Below, piece by piece: positions 26,125-34,564 of a DNA stretch of 64,000 nucleotides. Source of the DNA: Streptomyces albiflavescens (GTDB lineage Bacteria > Actinomycetota > Actinomycetes > Streptomycetales > Streptomycetaceae); assembly GCF_014645835.1 (NCBI RefSeq), contig NZ_BMMM01000001.1, positions 62,001-126,000 on the forward strand, given 5' to 3'. The position numbers were made by a program, and so were the translations under genes. The first letter of the stretch is position 1, and every line of letters starts with the position of its first letter. Below the pieces are notes generated by a model. It had not been told where the DNA came from. It ran no database searches and worked only from the letters and a program-made list of their open reading frames with translations.

Positions 26125-26736
26125 ATGGCCACCGACCGGCTCGACGAGGTCCTCGACGCCGCCTACGACTGCCTGACCCGGTACGGCGTACGGCGCACAA
26201 CGATGGACGACATCGCCTCCACCATGGGCGTGTCCCGCTCGGCGGTCTACCAGTACGTCCGCAGCAAGGACGACGCCTTCCGCCGCCTCGCCGCACGCCT
26301 GCACGAGCAGGCGCTCGGCCGGGCCCGGGAGGCGGCCGCCGAGGACGCCCCGCCCGCCGAGCGCGTGCGGGGCGTCCTCGCCGCCAAGCTCGACCTGGTG
26401 CTGCAGCTGGCCGGCGCCTCCCCGCACACGGCCGAACTCCTCGACGAGAAAGCCCGGTTGTTCGGCGACGTCTGCCACACCTTCACCGGGGATCTGCGTC
26501 GCCTCCTGATCGCCCTCTTCGCCGAGGCGGTCTCCCCGGCCGGCGTCGAGCCCGCGGAAGCCGCCGACATCTGCCTCGCCCTGGTCGTCGGCCTGGAGTC
26601 GGCGCCCGACAGCAGGCGCCTGCTCGCCCCGGCGACGGACGCGTTGCTGACCGGGTTGCTGGGCGCCTCGGTCGGGCCCGGTCCGGCTCGGCCCAACTCG
26701 CTCCAAGAGGGGGCCAGTTGCGCTACGGGGCCGTAG
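26125..26736 (+). CDS. TetR-family transcriptional regulator
   Basis: A 203-residue regulator with the TetR helix-turn-helix TTMDDIASTMGVSRSAVYQY followed by VRSKDDAFRRL. The C-terminal ligand domain is variable. The ATG at 26125 is chosen because the TetR fold starts immediately (DRLDEVLDAAYDCLTRYGV); a longer in-frame extension overlaps the DJ-1 gene. It is cotranscribed with the DJ-1/PfpI gene and probably represses that operon. Convergent with the LacI gene, 14 nt apart. Confidence 0.9.
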   Translation: MATDRLDEVLDAAYDCLTRYGVRRTTMDDIASTMGVSRSAVYQYVRSKDDAFRRLAARLHEQALGRAREAAAEDAPPAERVRGVLAAKLDLVLQLAGASPHTAELLDEKARLFGDVCHTFTGDLRRLLIALFAEAVSPAGVEPAEAADICLALVVGLESAPDSRRLLAPATDALLTGLLGASVGPGPARPNSLQEGASCATGP

Positions 26737-26750
26737 CCGAGCACTGCCGA

Positions 26751-27785
26751 TCAGCTCAATGCCACCGCCGTTTTGGCACCGGCCCGACCGCGCGGTGGTG
26801 CCGTGGTACCGCGGACTTCGAGGGTCGGGGCGGTGAGGACGACCTCGCCGGGGCGGGCGGGGTCGTCGATCCGGTCGAGCAGGCACTGGGCGGCGCGGCG
26901 GCCGACGTCATGGCTGGCGTTGTCCACCGTGGTGAGCCACAGGTGCCGCAGGCGTGAGAGGTACGTGTTGTCGTAGCCGACGAGGGAAAGGTCGCGCGGC
27001 ACCTGGAGGCCGAGCTCCTCGGCGGCCGACAGGGCGCCGACACAGGCTATGTCGTTGAACGCGAAGACGGCGGTGGGGCGTTCAGGGGCGCTGAGCAGCC
27101 GGACCGTGGCCCGGTAGCCGCCCTCCTCGGTCAGGTCGCCCTGCTCCACGATCGCCGCCTCGGCCGGTCCGTGCTCGCGCATGACCGCCTCGAAGCCGCG
27201 GCGGCGCAGCTCACCGACCATGCCCTGCCCCGCGATGTGGGCGATACGCCGGTGGCCCAGGCCGATGAGGTGCTCGGTGGCGAGGCGGGCGCCGCGCTCG
27301 TCGTCACCCGCGACGATGTCCACGCCGGGCAGCACGGGCTCCCGGGCACCCGCGACCACGGTGGGAATCCGCCCGGCCGCCGTACGCAGTGCCTCGGAGA
27401 CCGGCAGCGTGCCGACGGCGATCAGCCCGTCGACCCCCAGGTCCATGAAGGTACGGGTGAGGTCTTCGCCGAGACGCCGGGTGAGGTGGCCGTCGGCGAG
27501 CAGCATGTGCAGCCCGGAGTCGTGCAGCCGGGAGTTCAGGCCGTCGAGCAGCTCCACGAACCAGGGGTTGCGCATGTCGTTGAGGAGCACCCCGACCGTA
27601 CGGGTGCGCCGTTCGCTGAGGCTGCGCGCGGCGGCGTTGGGCCGGTAGCCGAGCTCCTCGACGGCGGCCAGCACGGCCTGCCGCTTCTCGTCACGGACCT
27701 GGTCGGAGCCGCGCAGCACGAGGGAGACCAGCGACTTCGACACTCCGGCCCGCTCGGCGACGTCGCGAATCGTCGGTGCTCTCAT
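26751..27785 (-). CDS. LacI-family transcriptional regulator
   Basis: A 344-residue repressor. N-terminal HTH and hinge TIRDVAERAGVSKSLVSLVL, then YRPNAAARSLSERRTRTVGV, and a periplasmic-binding-protein-like effector domain with GVDGLIAVGTLPVS, GLGHRRIAHIAGQ and TAVFAFNDIACVG. It is divergent from the oxidoreductase at 27897. Dyads beside its own start (27790-27801) and 13 bp before the target start (27871-27884) suggest control of both genes. The effector is probably a sugar or polyol derivative. Confidence 0.93.
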   Translation of the reverse strand: MRAPTIRDVAERAGVSKSLVSLVLRGSDQVRDEKRQAVLAAVEELGYRPNAAARSLSERRTRTVGVLLNDMRNPWFVELLDGLNSRLHDSGLHMLLADGHLTRRLGEDLTRTFMDLGVDGLIAVGTLPVSEALRTAAGRIPTVVAGAREPVLPGVDIVAGDDERGARLATEHLIGLGHRRIAHIAGQGMVGELRRRGFEAVMREHGPAEAAIVEQGDLTEEGGYRATVRLLSAPERPTAVFAFNDIACVGALSAAEELGLQVPRDLSLVGYDNTYLSRLRHLWLTTVDNASHDVGRRAAQCLLDRIDDPARPGEVVLTAPTLEVRGTTAPPRGRAGAKTAVALS

Positions 27786-27789
27786 GGTC

Positions 27790-27801
27790 TGGACCGTTCC
27801 A
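27790..27801. promoter_or_regulatory. LacI-type half-matching dyad beside its own start
   Basis: TGGACCGTTCCA, a dyad with two mismatched centre bases, immediately upstream of the LacI start codon and related to the perfect site at 27871. Confidence 0.5.
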
Positions 27802-27827
27802 CACGGCGGTCGAGGTTGTCAAAGGGC

Positions 27828-27856
27828 TTGACACCTCACACAACGACGTTCAATGT
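27828..27856 (+). promoter_or_regulatory. Candidate promoter for the oxidoreductase gene
   Basis: TTGACA (27828-27833) is followed after 17 bp by CAATGT (27851-27856). TTGACA is also the right arm of TGTCAA-AGGGC-TTGACA (27817-27833). A separate CCTCACA/TGTGAGG inverted repeat (27834-27840, 27854-27860) overlaps the spacer. Confidence 0.45.
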
Positions 27857-27870
27857 GAGGCCCGAACTTG

Positions 27871-27884
27871 TTGGACCGGTCCAA
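27871..27884. promoter_or_regulatory. Perfect LacI-type operator
   Basis: TTGGACCGGTCCAA is a perfect 14-bp palindrome with the CCGG-centred form typical of LacI-family sites. It lies 12 bp before the start codon of the oxidoreductase, just downstream of the candidate -10. Confidence 0.75.
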
Positions 27885-27896
27885 AGAGAGGCAGTC

Positions 27897-29051
27897 ATGG
27901 TGCGTTCGCTCGGCGTTGCCGTCGTGGGGTTCGGCTGGATGGGACGGGTGCACACCCAGGCGTACGCCCGCGTGCCGCACCATTTCCCGGGGCTCTCCCT
28001 GCGGCCCGAGCTGGTCGCCGTCGCCGACGAGGTGCCCGGCCGCGCCGAGGAGGCAGCGGCCCAGTACGGCTTCGCCACCGCGGCCCGGGACTGGCGTGAG
28101 GTCGCCGCCGACTCCCGGGTCCAGGCGGTGAGCATCGCCGCGCCGAACTTCCTGCACCGCGAGATCGGGACCACCATGGCCGAGGCGGGCAAGCACATCT
28201 GGATCGAGAAGCCGGTGGGCCTGACCGCCGAGGACGCCCGCGCGGTGTCGGACGCGGTGGCCAAGGCCGGGGTCCAGGGCACCGTCGGCTTCAACTACCG
28301 CAACGCGCCTGCCGTCGCCGCAGCCCGCGAATTGATCGCCTCGGGCGAGCTCGGCGCCGTCACCCATGTCCGCATCCGGCTGTTCAGCGACTACGCGGCG
28401 CATCCTGAGGGCGCGCTGACCTGGCGGTACGAGCGGGAGCGGGGCGGCAGCGGGGTCCTGGGGGATCTGGCCTCGCACGGCGTCGATCTGGCGCGCTTCC
28501 TGCTCGGCGAGATCGCGGCGCTGACCGCGGACACCGCGATCTTCCTGCCGGAGCGGGCCCGCCCTACGGGCGCGACCGCCGGTCACACACGCGCGGCAGG
28601 CGGTGAGCTGGGCCCGGTGGAGAACGAGGACTACGTCAACTGCCTGCTGCGCTTCGCCTCCGGCGCGCGGGGCGTGCTGGAGGCCTGCCGCGTCTCCGTC
28701 GGCGAACAGAACAACTACGGCTTCGAGGTGCACGGCACGAAGGGCGCGGTCTTCTGGGACTTCCGGCGGATGGGCGAACTGGGGGTCAGCCGGGGTACGT
28801 CGTACCAGGACCAGCCGGTCAGCACCGTGTACGTCGGTCCGGGGGACGGAGAGTACGCGGCTTTCCAGCCGGGCTCGGCGAACGCCATGGGCTACGACGA
28901 CCTCAAGGTCATCGAGGCGCACCACTTCCTGCGCTCCATCGCTGACAACACCCCGTACGGCGCGACGCTGGTTGACGCGGTTCACAGCGCGGCCGCGCTG
29001 GACGCCATGTCACGCTCGGCCGAGCGGGGAACTTGGGTGTCACTGGCCTGA
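27897..29051 (+). CDS. Gfo/Idh/MocA-family oxidoreductase
   Basis: A 384-residue NAD(P)-dependent sugar or polyol dehydrogenase-like protein. Rossmann motif VAVVGFGWMGRVHTQAY, VSIAAPNFLHREIGTTMAEA, catalytic-region WIEKPVGLTAEDAR (EKP), and GVLGDLASHGVDLARFLLGE with the active-site His near 200. The ATG at 27897 follows AGAGAGG. Regulated by the divergent LacI protein. No transporter or kinase accompanies it, so the substrate stays open; LacI control points to a carbohydrate or inositol. Confidence 0.9.
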   Translation: MVRSLGVAVVGFGWMGRVHTQAYARVPHHFPGLSLRPELVAVADEVPGRAEEAAAQYGFATAARDWREVAADSRVQAVSIAAPNFLHREIGTTMAEAGKHIWIEKPVGLTAEDARAVSDAVAKAGVQGTVGFNYRNAPAVAAARELIASGELGAVTHVRIRLFSDYAAHPEGALTWRYERERGGSGVLGDLASHGVDLARFLLGEIAALTADTAIFLPERARPTGATAGHTRAAGGELGPVENEDYVNCLLRFASGARGVLEACRVSVGEQNNYGFEVHGTKGAVFWDFRRMGELGVSRGTSYQDQPVSTVYVGPGDGEYAAFQPGSANAMGYDDLKVIEAHHFLRSIADNTPYGATLVDAVHSAAALDAMSRSAERGTWVSLA

Positions 29052-29069
29052 GGACGCGGGGGGCGTACT

Positions 29070-29139
29070 CCCCCACGCCGACCTGGCCCATCGCCGCCGT
29101 ACGGGCCGGAAGCCGGTGCTGTGCGAGAAGCCGGACTAG
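29070..29139 (+). pseudogene. Short remnant with a second Gfo/Idh/MocA CEKP motif
   Basis: Just after the intact oxidoreductase, in another frame, the sequence reads HADLAHRRRTGRKPVLCEKP followed by D and a stop. KPVLCEKP is the hallmark of this family's active-site loop. The surrounding residues match poorly. It could be the tail of a deleted neighbouring oxidoreductase gene, or chance. Confidence 0.3.
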
Positions 29140-29181
29140 GCTGAGAAGTGCTCGGGCGGCCGCGCGCACCGAGGGATTCGC

Positions 29182-29354
29182 CTAGGGCCTGTCGTCACAT
29201 TCACGTCGTCGCCCGAAGGGCGGCCCCGCGGCGTCTGGTGCGTGCTCTCGGCGTGCCGGGCGGAAGTCCTCGTACTGGACGTACTTGGGCTTTCGCCGGC
29301 GAGAGTGCGTGCCAGGCGTCGCGGGGCAGACGGGAATGTGACGACAGGCCCTAG
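29182..29354. mobile_element. MITE-like element A (173 bp, 21-bp perfect terminal inverted repeats)
   Basis: The left end CTAGGGCCTGTCGTCACATT plus C (29182-29202) is repeated exactly in inverted form at 29334-29354. Both ends finish in CTAG, itself a palindrome and rare in Streptomyces. It could be a 4-bp target duplication, as IS5-family elements make at YTAR sites. The interior (29228-29322) is a long imperfect hairpin centred near 29270. No transposase is encoded. A copy with the same core but other ends lies at 62395-62563. Confidence 0.85.
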
Positions 29355-29536
29355 AGGCTCTCCCGATGTCGATCTTGTGGCCGGGCGGGCGCGCCGTATG
29401 CGTCCACGGTCCCGTCTTCTCCGGTGACTTCTGGGCGCGGTACGTGGCCGACGTCCGCACCAGGCTGTACGTGCTCTGCCGCCGGGGTACCACTTCGCGT
29501 GGTCGGCAGGCTTGCACATCAGGCAGGTGAAGAGAA

Positions 29537-30151
29537 ATGACTTGGAATCTGAGCGGCACCTATCTGGAGAGCTGCAACTGCGACTCCGTGTGTCCATGCA
29601 CCACCTCGGGCATGACCGCACCCGCAGACCACGAGCGCTGCCAGGTGACTTTGGCGTTCCACGTCGACCGCGGCGAGGTCGACGGTGTGGACGTGTCGGA
29701 CCGCAGCGTCGTCGTCTTCGCCGACACGCCTCGTGTGATGGCCGAGGGCGGCTGGCAGGTGGCGCTGTATGTCGACGGTTCCGCCGACGACAGCCAGGCG
29801 GATGCGCTGGGCAAGGTCTTCTCCGGGCAGGTGGGCGGGCCGATGGCGGCACTCGTCCCCCTCATCGGCGAGGTCCTCGGCGTCGAACGCGTCCCCATCG
29901 AGTTCCGCAACGACGGTCGCCGCCACACGGTGGAGGTGGCCGACGCCATCGACATCGCGATCGAGGACCAGGTGGCCCCGCAGTTCGGCGAAGACGGCCC
30001 GGTGATGGGGCTGACCGGCATGTTCCACCCGGCGAACAGCACGCTGACCATCGCCCGGTCCACCCGGGCTGTCGGCAAGGGCGTACACGGCCGGTCCTGG
30101 GACTTCACCGGCCGCAACGGTCACGCGGCACCCTTCTCGTGGGCGACGTGA
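29537..30151 (+). CDS. DUF1326 domain protein
   Basis: A 204-residue protein with the DUF1326 signature WNLSGTYLESCNCDSVCPC at the N-terminus. Its CNC and CPC cysteines look like a metal site. No signal peptide. Function unknown; it is usually encoded beside a DUF2182 membrane protein, predicted to form a metal-related pair. Here only a 13-codon ORF in GTGA overlap follows, so the partner seems lost. AAGAGA precedes the ATG at 29537. Confidence 0.85.
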   Translation: MTWNLSGTYLESCNCDSVCPCTTSGMTAPADHERCQVTLAFHVDRGEVDGVDVSDRSVVVFADTPRVMAEGGWQVALYVDGSADDSQADALGKVFSGQVGGPMAALVPLIGEVLGVERVPIEFRNDGRRHTVEVADAIDIAIEDQVAPQFGEDGPVMGLTGMFHPANSTLTIARSTRAVGKGVHGRSWDFTGRNGHAAPFSWAT

Positions 30152-30189
30152 CCAGAACAACGACCACCGTGCTGCACGGGGCGACATGA
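30148..30189 (+). pseudogene. Truncated start of a coupled downstream gene
   Basis: A GTG overlapping the DUF1326 stop (GTGA) opens only 13 codons (TRTTTTVLHGAT) before a stop. The overlap is typical of translational coupling and suggests the start of a lost partner, by analogy DUF2182. Too short to identify. Confidence 0.3.
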
Positions 30190-30442
30190 GCCCCGGACGG
30201 CGCGGTTCGGCGAAGGCGCCGCGTGTCTCAGCCGCGCCCGAGGCGGAGGTCGGCCACGGTCGACGACGGGGATCGGCATGCGCGGCCCCGGACTCGCGCG
30301 ACGTGCGGTGCTGATCGCTCGGCGCCCTTCTCGGACCGGTCCGCAGCGTCCCGCAGTTGCCCGACTTTTTGTTATCGGCCGCGTTCCACGGCGTCTCCTG
30401 TGCGTAGGCATCCCAGGCACCGAGCGCTAAGGAACCACGTCA

Positions 30443-31912
30443 GTGACAGCACAGATCAGTCGCCGAACCATGCTGAAGATCGCCGGTGCGGCCGCGGGCG
30501 CCGCCGGAGCCGGCACTGCCGTCGCGGCGGCCCCGGCGTCGGCGGCGAGCGGTGTCTTCGCCCATCCCGGGATGCTGCACACCCAGGCCGACCTGGCCCG
30601 CATGGCGGCCAAGGTGAAGGCGGGGGCGCAACCCTACACGGCGGGCTTCGCCAAGTTGACGGCCAACCGGCATGCGCAGAGCACCTGGACGGCCAACCCT
30701 CAGGCGACCGTCTATCGCGGCTCGGGCACGCCCGAGAACTACGCCACGCTCTACAACGACATCCACGCCGCCTACCAGAACGCCCTGCGCTGGCACATCA
30801 CCGGGCACACCGCGCACGCCGACACCGCCCGCGACATCCTCAACGCCTGGTCGGCCAAGCTGACCAGACTCGACGGAAGCGCCGACCGGTTCCTCGCCTC
30901 GGGCCTCTACGGCTACCAGTTCGCCAACGCCGCCGAGCTCATCCGCGGCCACGGCGGCTTCGAGCTGGCCCGCTTCCAGAAGATGATGCTCAATGTCTTC
31001 CATCCGCTGAGCGAGGACTTCCTGGCGAACCACAACGGCGCCTACATCAGCAACTACTGGGCCAACTGGGACCTGACGAACATCGCCTCCGTCCTCGCCA
31101 TCGGCATCCTGTGCGACGACCGCACCAAGGTCGATCGGGCCGTCGCGTACTTCAAGCACGGGGCAGGAATGGGCTCCATCAAGAACGCCATCCCGGTCGT
31201 GTACTCCGACGGCCTCGCCGAGTGGGCCGAGGCCGGCCGCGACCAGGGCCATGCCCTGCTGGGCGTCGGCCTGATGGGCACCATCTGCGAGATGGCCTGG
31301 AACCAGGGCATCGACCTGTACGGCTACGACGACAGCCGCTTCCTCAAGGGCGCCCAGTACGTGGCCAAGTGGAGCTTGGGCGCGGACGTGCCCTACACCC
31401 CGTACACCCGGAAAAAGGGCGCGCCCGGCATCTGGTCGGGCACGGAGACCGCTTCCGCGGCGGCGGCCGTCGACCCGGCCATGGCCCGGCCGATCTGGGC
31501 CATGATCGCCAACCACTACACCAAGCGCCGGGGACTGGACGCGCAGTACCTCACGCGGATCGCGGCCCGCTTCGCGCCCGAGGGCGGCGGCGGGGACTAC
31601 GGCCCCAACAGCGGCGGTTACGACCAACTCGGCTTCGGCACCCTGGCGTTCACCCGCGGCCGGGCCACCACGGCCGGGACGACGGCATCGCCGACACCCT
31701 CCACCACCGGATCCGACGCGTCGGGCTCCGGAGTCGCGTCCGCCGCCCCTTCCTCCAGCGCGAGCCCGCTCGGCGGGAGGAGCGGCGACCTGGCCGCCAC
31801 CGGATCCTCGGACCTGCCCGCCTGGACCGCCGCCACCGGCGTCGCCGCCCTCGCGGGCGGCCTGCTCCTGCTGCGTCGCCGCGGACAGGCCCGCCGCGAC
31901 TCCGGGCAGTAG
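30443..31912 (+). CDS. Secreted alginate-lyase-family protein with LAxTG-like anchor
   Basis: A 489-residue protein. A Tat-type signal (ISRRTMLKIAGAAAG...APASAAS) is followed by an alginate-lyase (PF05426-like) alpha-helical domain at about 40-390, with HITGHTAHADTARDILNAWS, NHNGAYISNYWANWDLTNI and EMAWNQGIDLYGYDDSR. After a Ser/Thr-rich spacer, LAATGSSDLP, a hydrophobic stretch and RRRGQARR form a sorting-signal-like tail as used by class E sortases. The family cleaves uronic-acid polymers by beta-elimination. GTG start at 30443; a weak GGAA is upstream. It ends at a strong hairpin. Confidence 0.88.
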   Translation: MTAQISRRTMLKIAGAAAGAAGAGTAVAAAPASAASGVFAHPGMLHTQADLARMAAKVKAGAQPYTAGFAKLTANRHAQSTWTANPQATVYRGSGTPENYATLYNDIHAAYQNALRWHITGHTAHADTARDILNAWSAKLTRLDGSADRFLASGLYGYQFANAAELIRGHGGFELARFQKMMLNVFHPLSEDFLANHNGAYISNYWANWDLTNIASVLAIGILCDDRTKVDRAVAYFKHGAGMGSIKNAIPVVYSDGLAEWAEAGRDQGHALLGVGLMGTICEMAWNQGIDLYGYDDSRFLKGAQYVAKWSLGADVPYTPYTRKKGAPGIWSGTETASAAAAVDPAMARPIWAMIANHYTKRRGLDAQYLTRIAARFAPEGGGGDYGPNSGGYDQLGFGTLAFTRGRATTAGTTASPTPSTTGSDASGSGVASAAPSSSASPLGGRSGDLAATGSSDLPAWTAATGVAALAGGLLLLRRRGQARRDSGQ

Positions 31913-31926
31913 GAGGGAGCCCGGAA

Positions 31927-31959
31927 CCGGCTCCCGACCGCAGCACGGACGGGAGCCGG
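31927..31959 (+). terminator. Terminator after the alginate-lyase gene
   Basis: CCGGCTCCCG (31927-31936) and CGGGAGCCGG (31950-31959) form a perfect 10-bp stem with a 13-nt loop, 15 nt after the stop codon. Confidence 0.85.
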
Positions 31960-32139
31960 GAGGCCGCCGGAAGGGTCAGAAGTCGGCCGTGGCCGCCTGG
32001 AGGGCCGGACCACCGCGCGCGAGACCGTCCTCGCCCCGCGGCCCGTCGTCAGGGGCACGACGACCGCGGCCGACTGACACGGCGGGGGCGACTTCAGGAA
32101 CGTACGAGACTCCAGGACCGTACGCCCGCACGCGCTGTC

Positions 32140-32940
32140 TCAGGCGCGGACGAGCAGCTGGAACTCGAAGGCGTACCGCGAGGCGCGATAGATGTGGGTG
32201 CCGTACTCGACCGCGCGGCCGGTGTCGTCGTAGGCCGTGCGCCGCATGGTGAGCAGGGCGGCGCCCGCGGGTTCGTGCAGCCGCTCGGCCTCCTCCGGTG
32301 TGGCCGAGCGGGCTCCTACGGACTGGCGGGCGCTGTGCAGGGTGATGCCGGCCGCGCGCATCATGCGGTACAGGCCGGTCGACTCCAACCGGGCGGTGTC
32401 GACGTCCAGCAGTCCCTCCGGAATGTAGTTGCACAGGGCCGCGACGGGCTGGCCGTGAGTGAGGCGCAGTCGGTCCACGCGGTGCACGCCGCTGCGCTCG
32501 GCGATGCCCAGGGCAGCGGCGACCTCCGGGGAGGCCGGTTCGACCTCGTTGTGCAGCACCTGGGTCGTGGGGCTCTGGCCGGCGGTCTCCAAGTCGTCGT
32601 AGAGACTGCTCAGTTCCAGTGGACGCTTGACCTGGCTGTGCACCACCTGGGTGCCCACGCCGCGGCGGCGGACCAGGAGCCCCTTGTCGACCAGGGTCTG
32701 GATGGCCTGACGGACAGTGGGGCGGGACAGACCGAGCCGTCCCGCGAGCTCGACCTCGTTGCCGAGCAGGCTCCCGGGGCTCAGCACGTCGCGCTGGATC
32801 GCGGACTCCAGCTGTTGTGCGAGCTGGTAGTAGAGCGGGACGGGGCTGCTCCGGTCGAGTGCGAAATCCATGCCGGCGAGCGTGGCGGCGGCGCTCGCTC
32901 GTGTGGATCCGGCGGTCCGGTGGGGGGAAACCCTTGCCAT
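32140..32940 (-). CDS. GntR-family regulator (HutC/UTRA type), probable inositol regulator
   Basis: A 266-residue regulator. An N-terminal extension of about 23 residues precedes the GntR winged helix (PVPLYYQLAQQLESAIQRD, then ELAGRLGLSRPTVRQAIQTL). A UTRA ligand domain follows (VHRVDRLRLTHGQPVAAL, then ALLTMRRTAYDDTGRAVEYG). The ATG at 32940 has AGGAC upstream; an internal ATG at 32871 has none. It is the last gene of the leftward inositol operon and most likely acts on the paired motifs at 39388 and 39440. That role is inferred from position. Confidence 0.88.
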   Translation of the reverse strand: MARVSPHRTAGSTRASAAATLAGMDFALDRSSPVPLYYQLAQQLESAIQRDVLSPGSLLGNEVELAGRLGLSRPTVRQAIQTLVDKGLLVRRRGVGTQVVHSQVKRPLELSSLYDDLETAGQSPTTQVLHNEVEPASPEVAAALGIAERSGVHRVDRLRLTHGQPVAALCNYIPEGLLDVDTARLESTGLYRMMRAAGITLHSARQSVGARSATPEEAERLHEPAGAALLTMRRTAYDDTGRAVEYGTHIYRASRYAFEFQLLVRA

Positions 32941-33032
32941 CGCATCGTCCTGACGTTCGGTCCTGAAGGCGGCCGGTGCGGAAGGCTGCGGATCCGTTCC
33001 CGCACCGGCCGCCGCTTGACGCGGGAAAAGGC

Positions 33033-34526
<1,494 letters not shown>

Positions 34527-34564
34527 GGTGCGGGGGCCTTTCGTGGGCGGGGAGGTCAGAGGAG

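Noticed and set aside
29355..29536. Small protein gene between element A and DUF1326 (VHGPVFSGDFWARYV and onwards)
   Set aside because: Open for about 50 codons, but there is no start with a ribosome binding site and no recognised family.
31960..32139. Minus-strand frame ending ALQAATADF before the GntR gene
   Set aside because: It has no supported start and overlaps the GntR gene out of frame.
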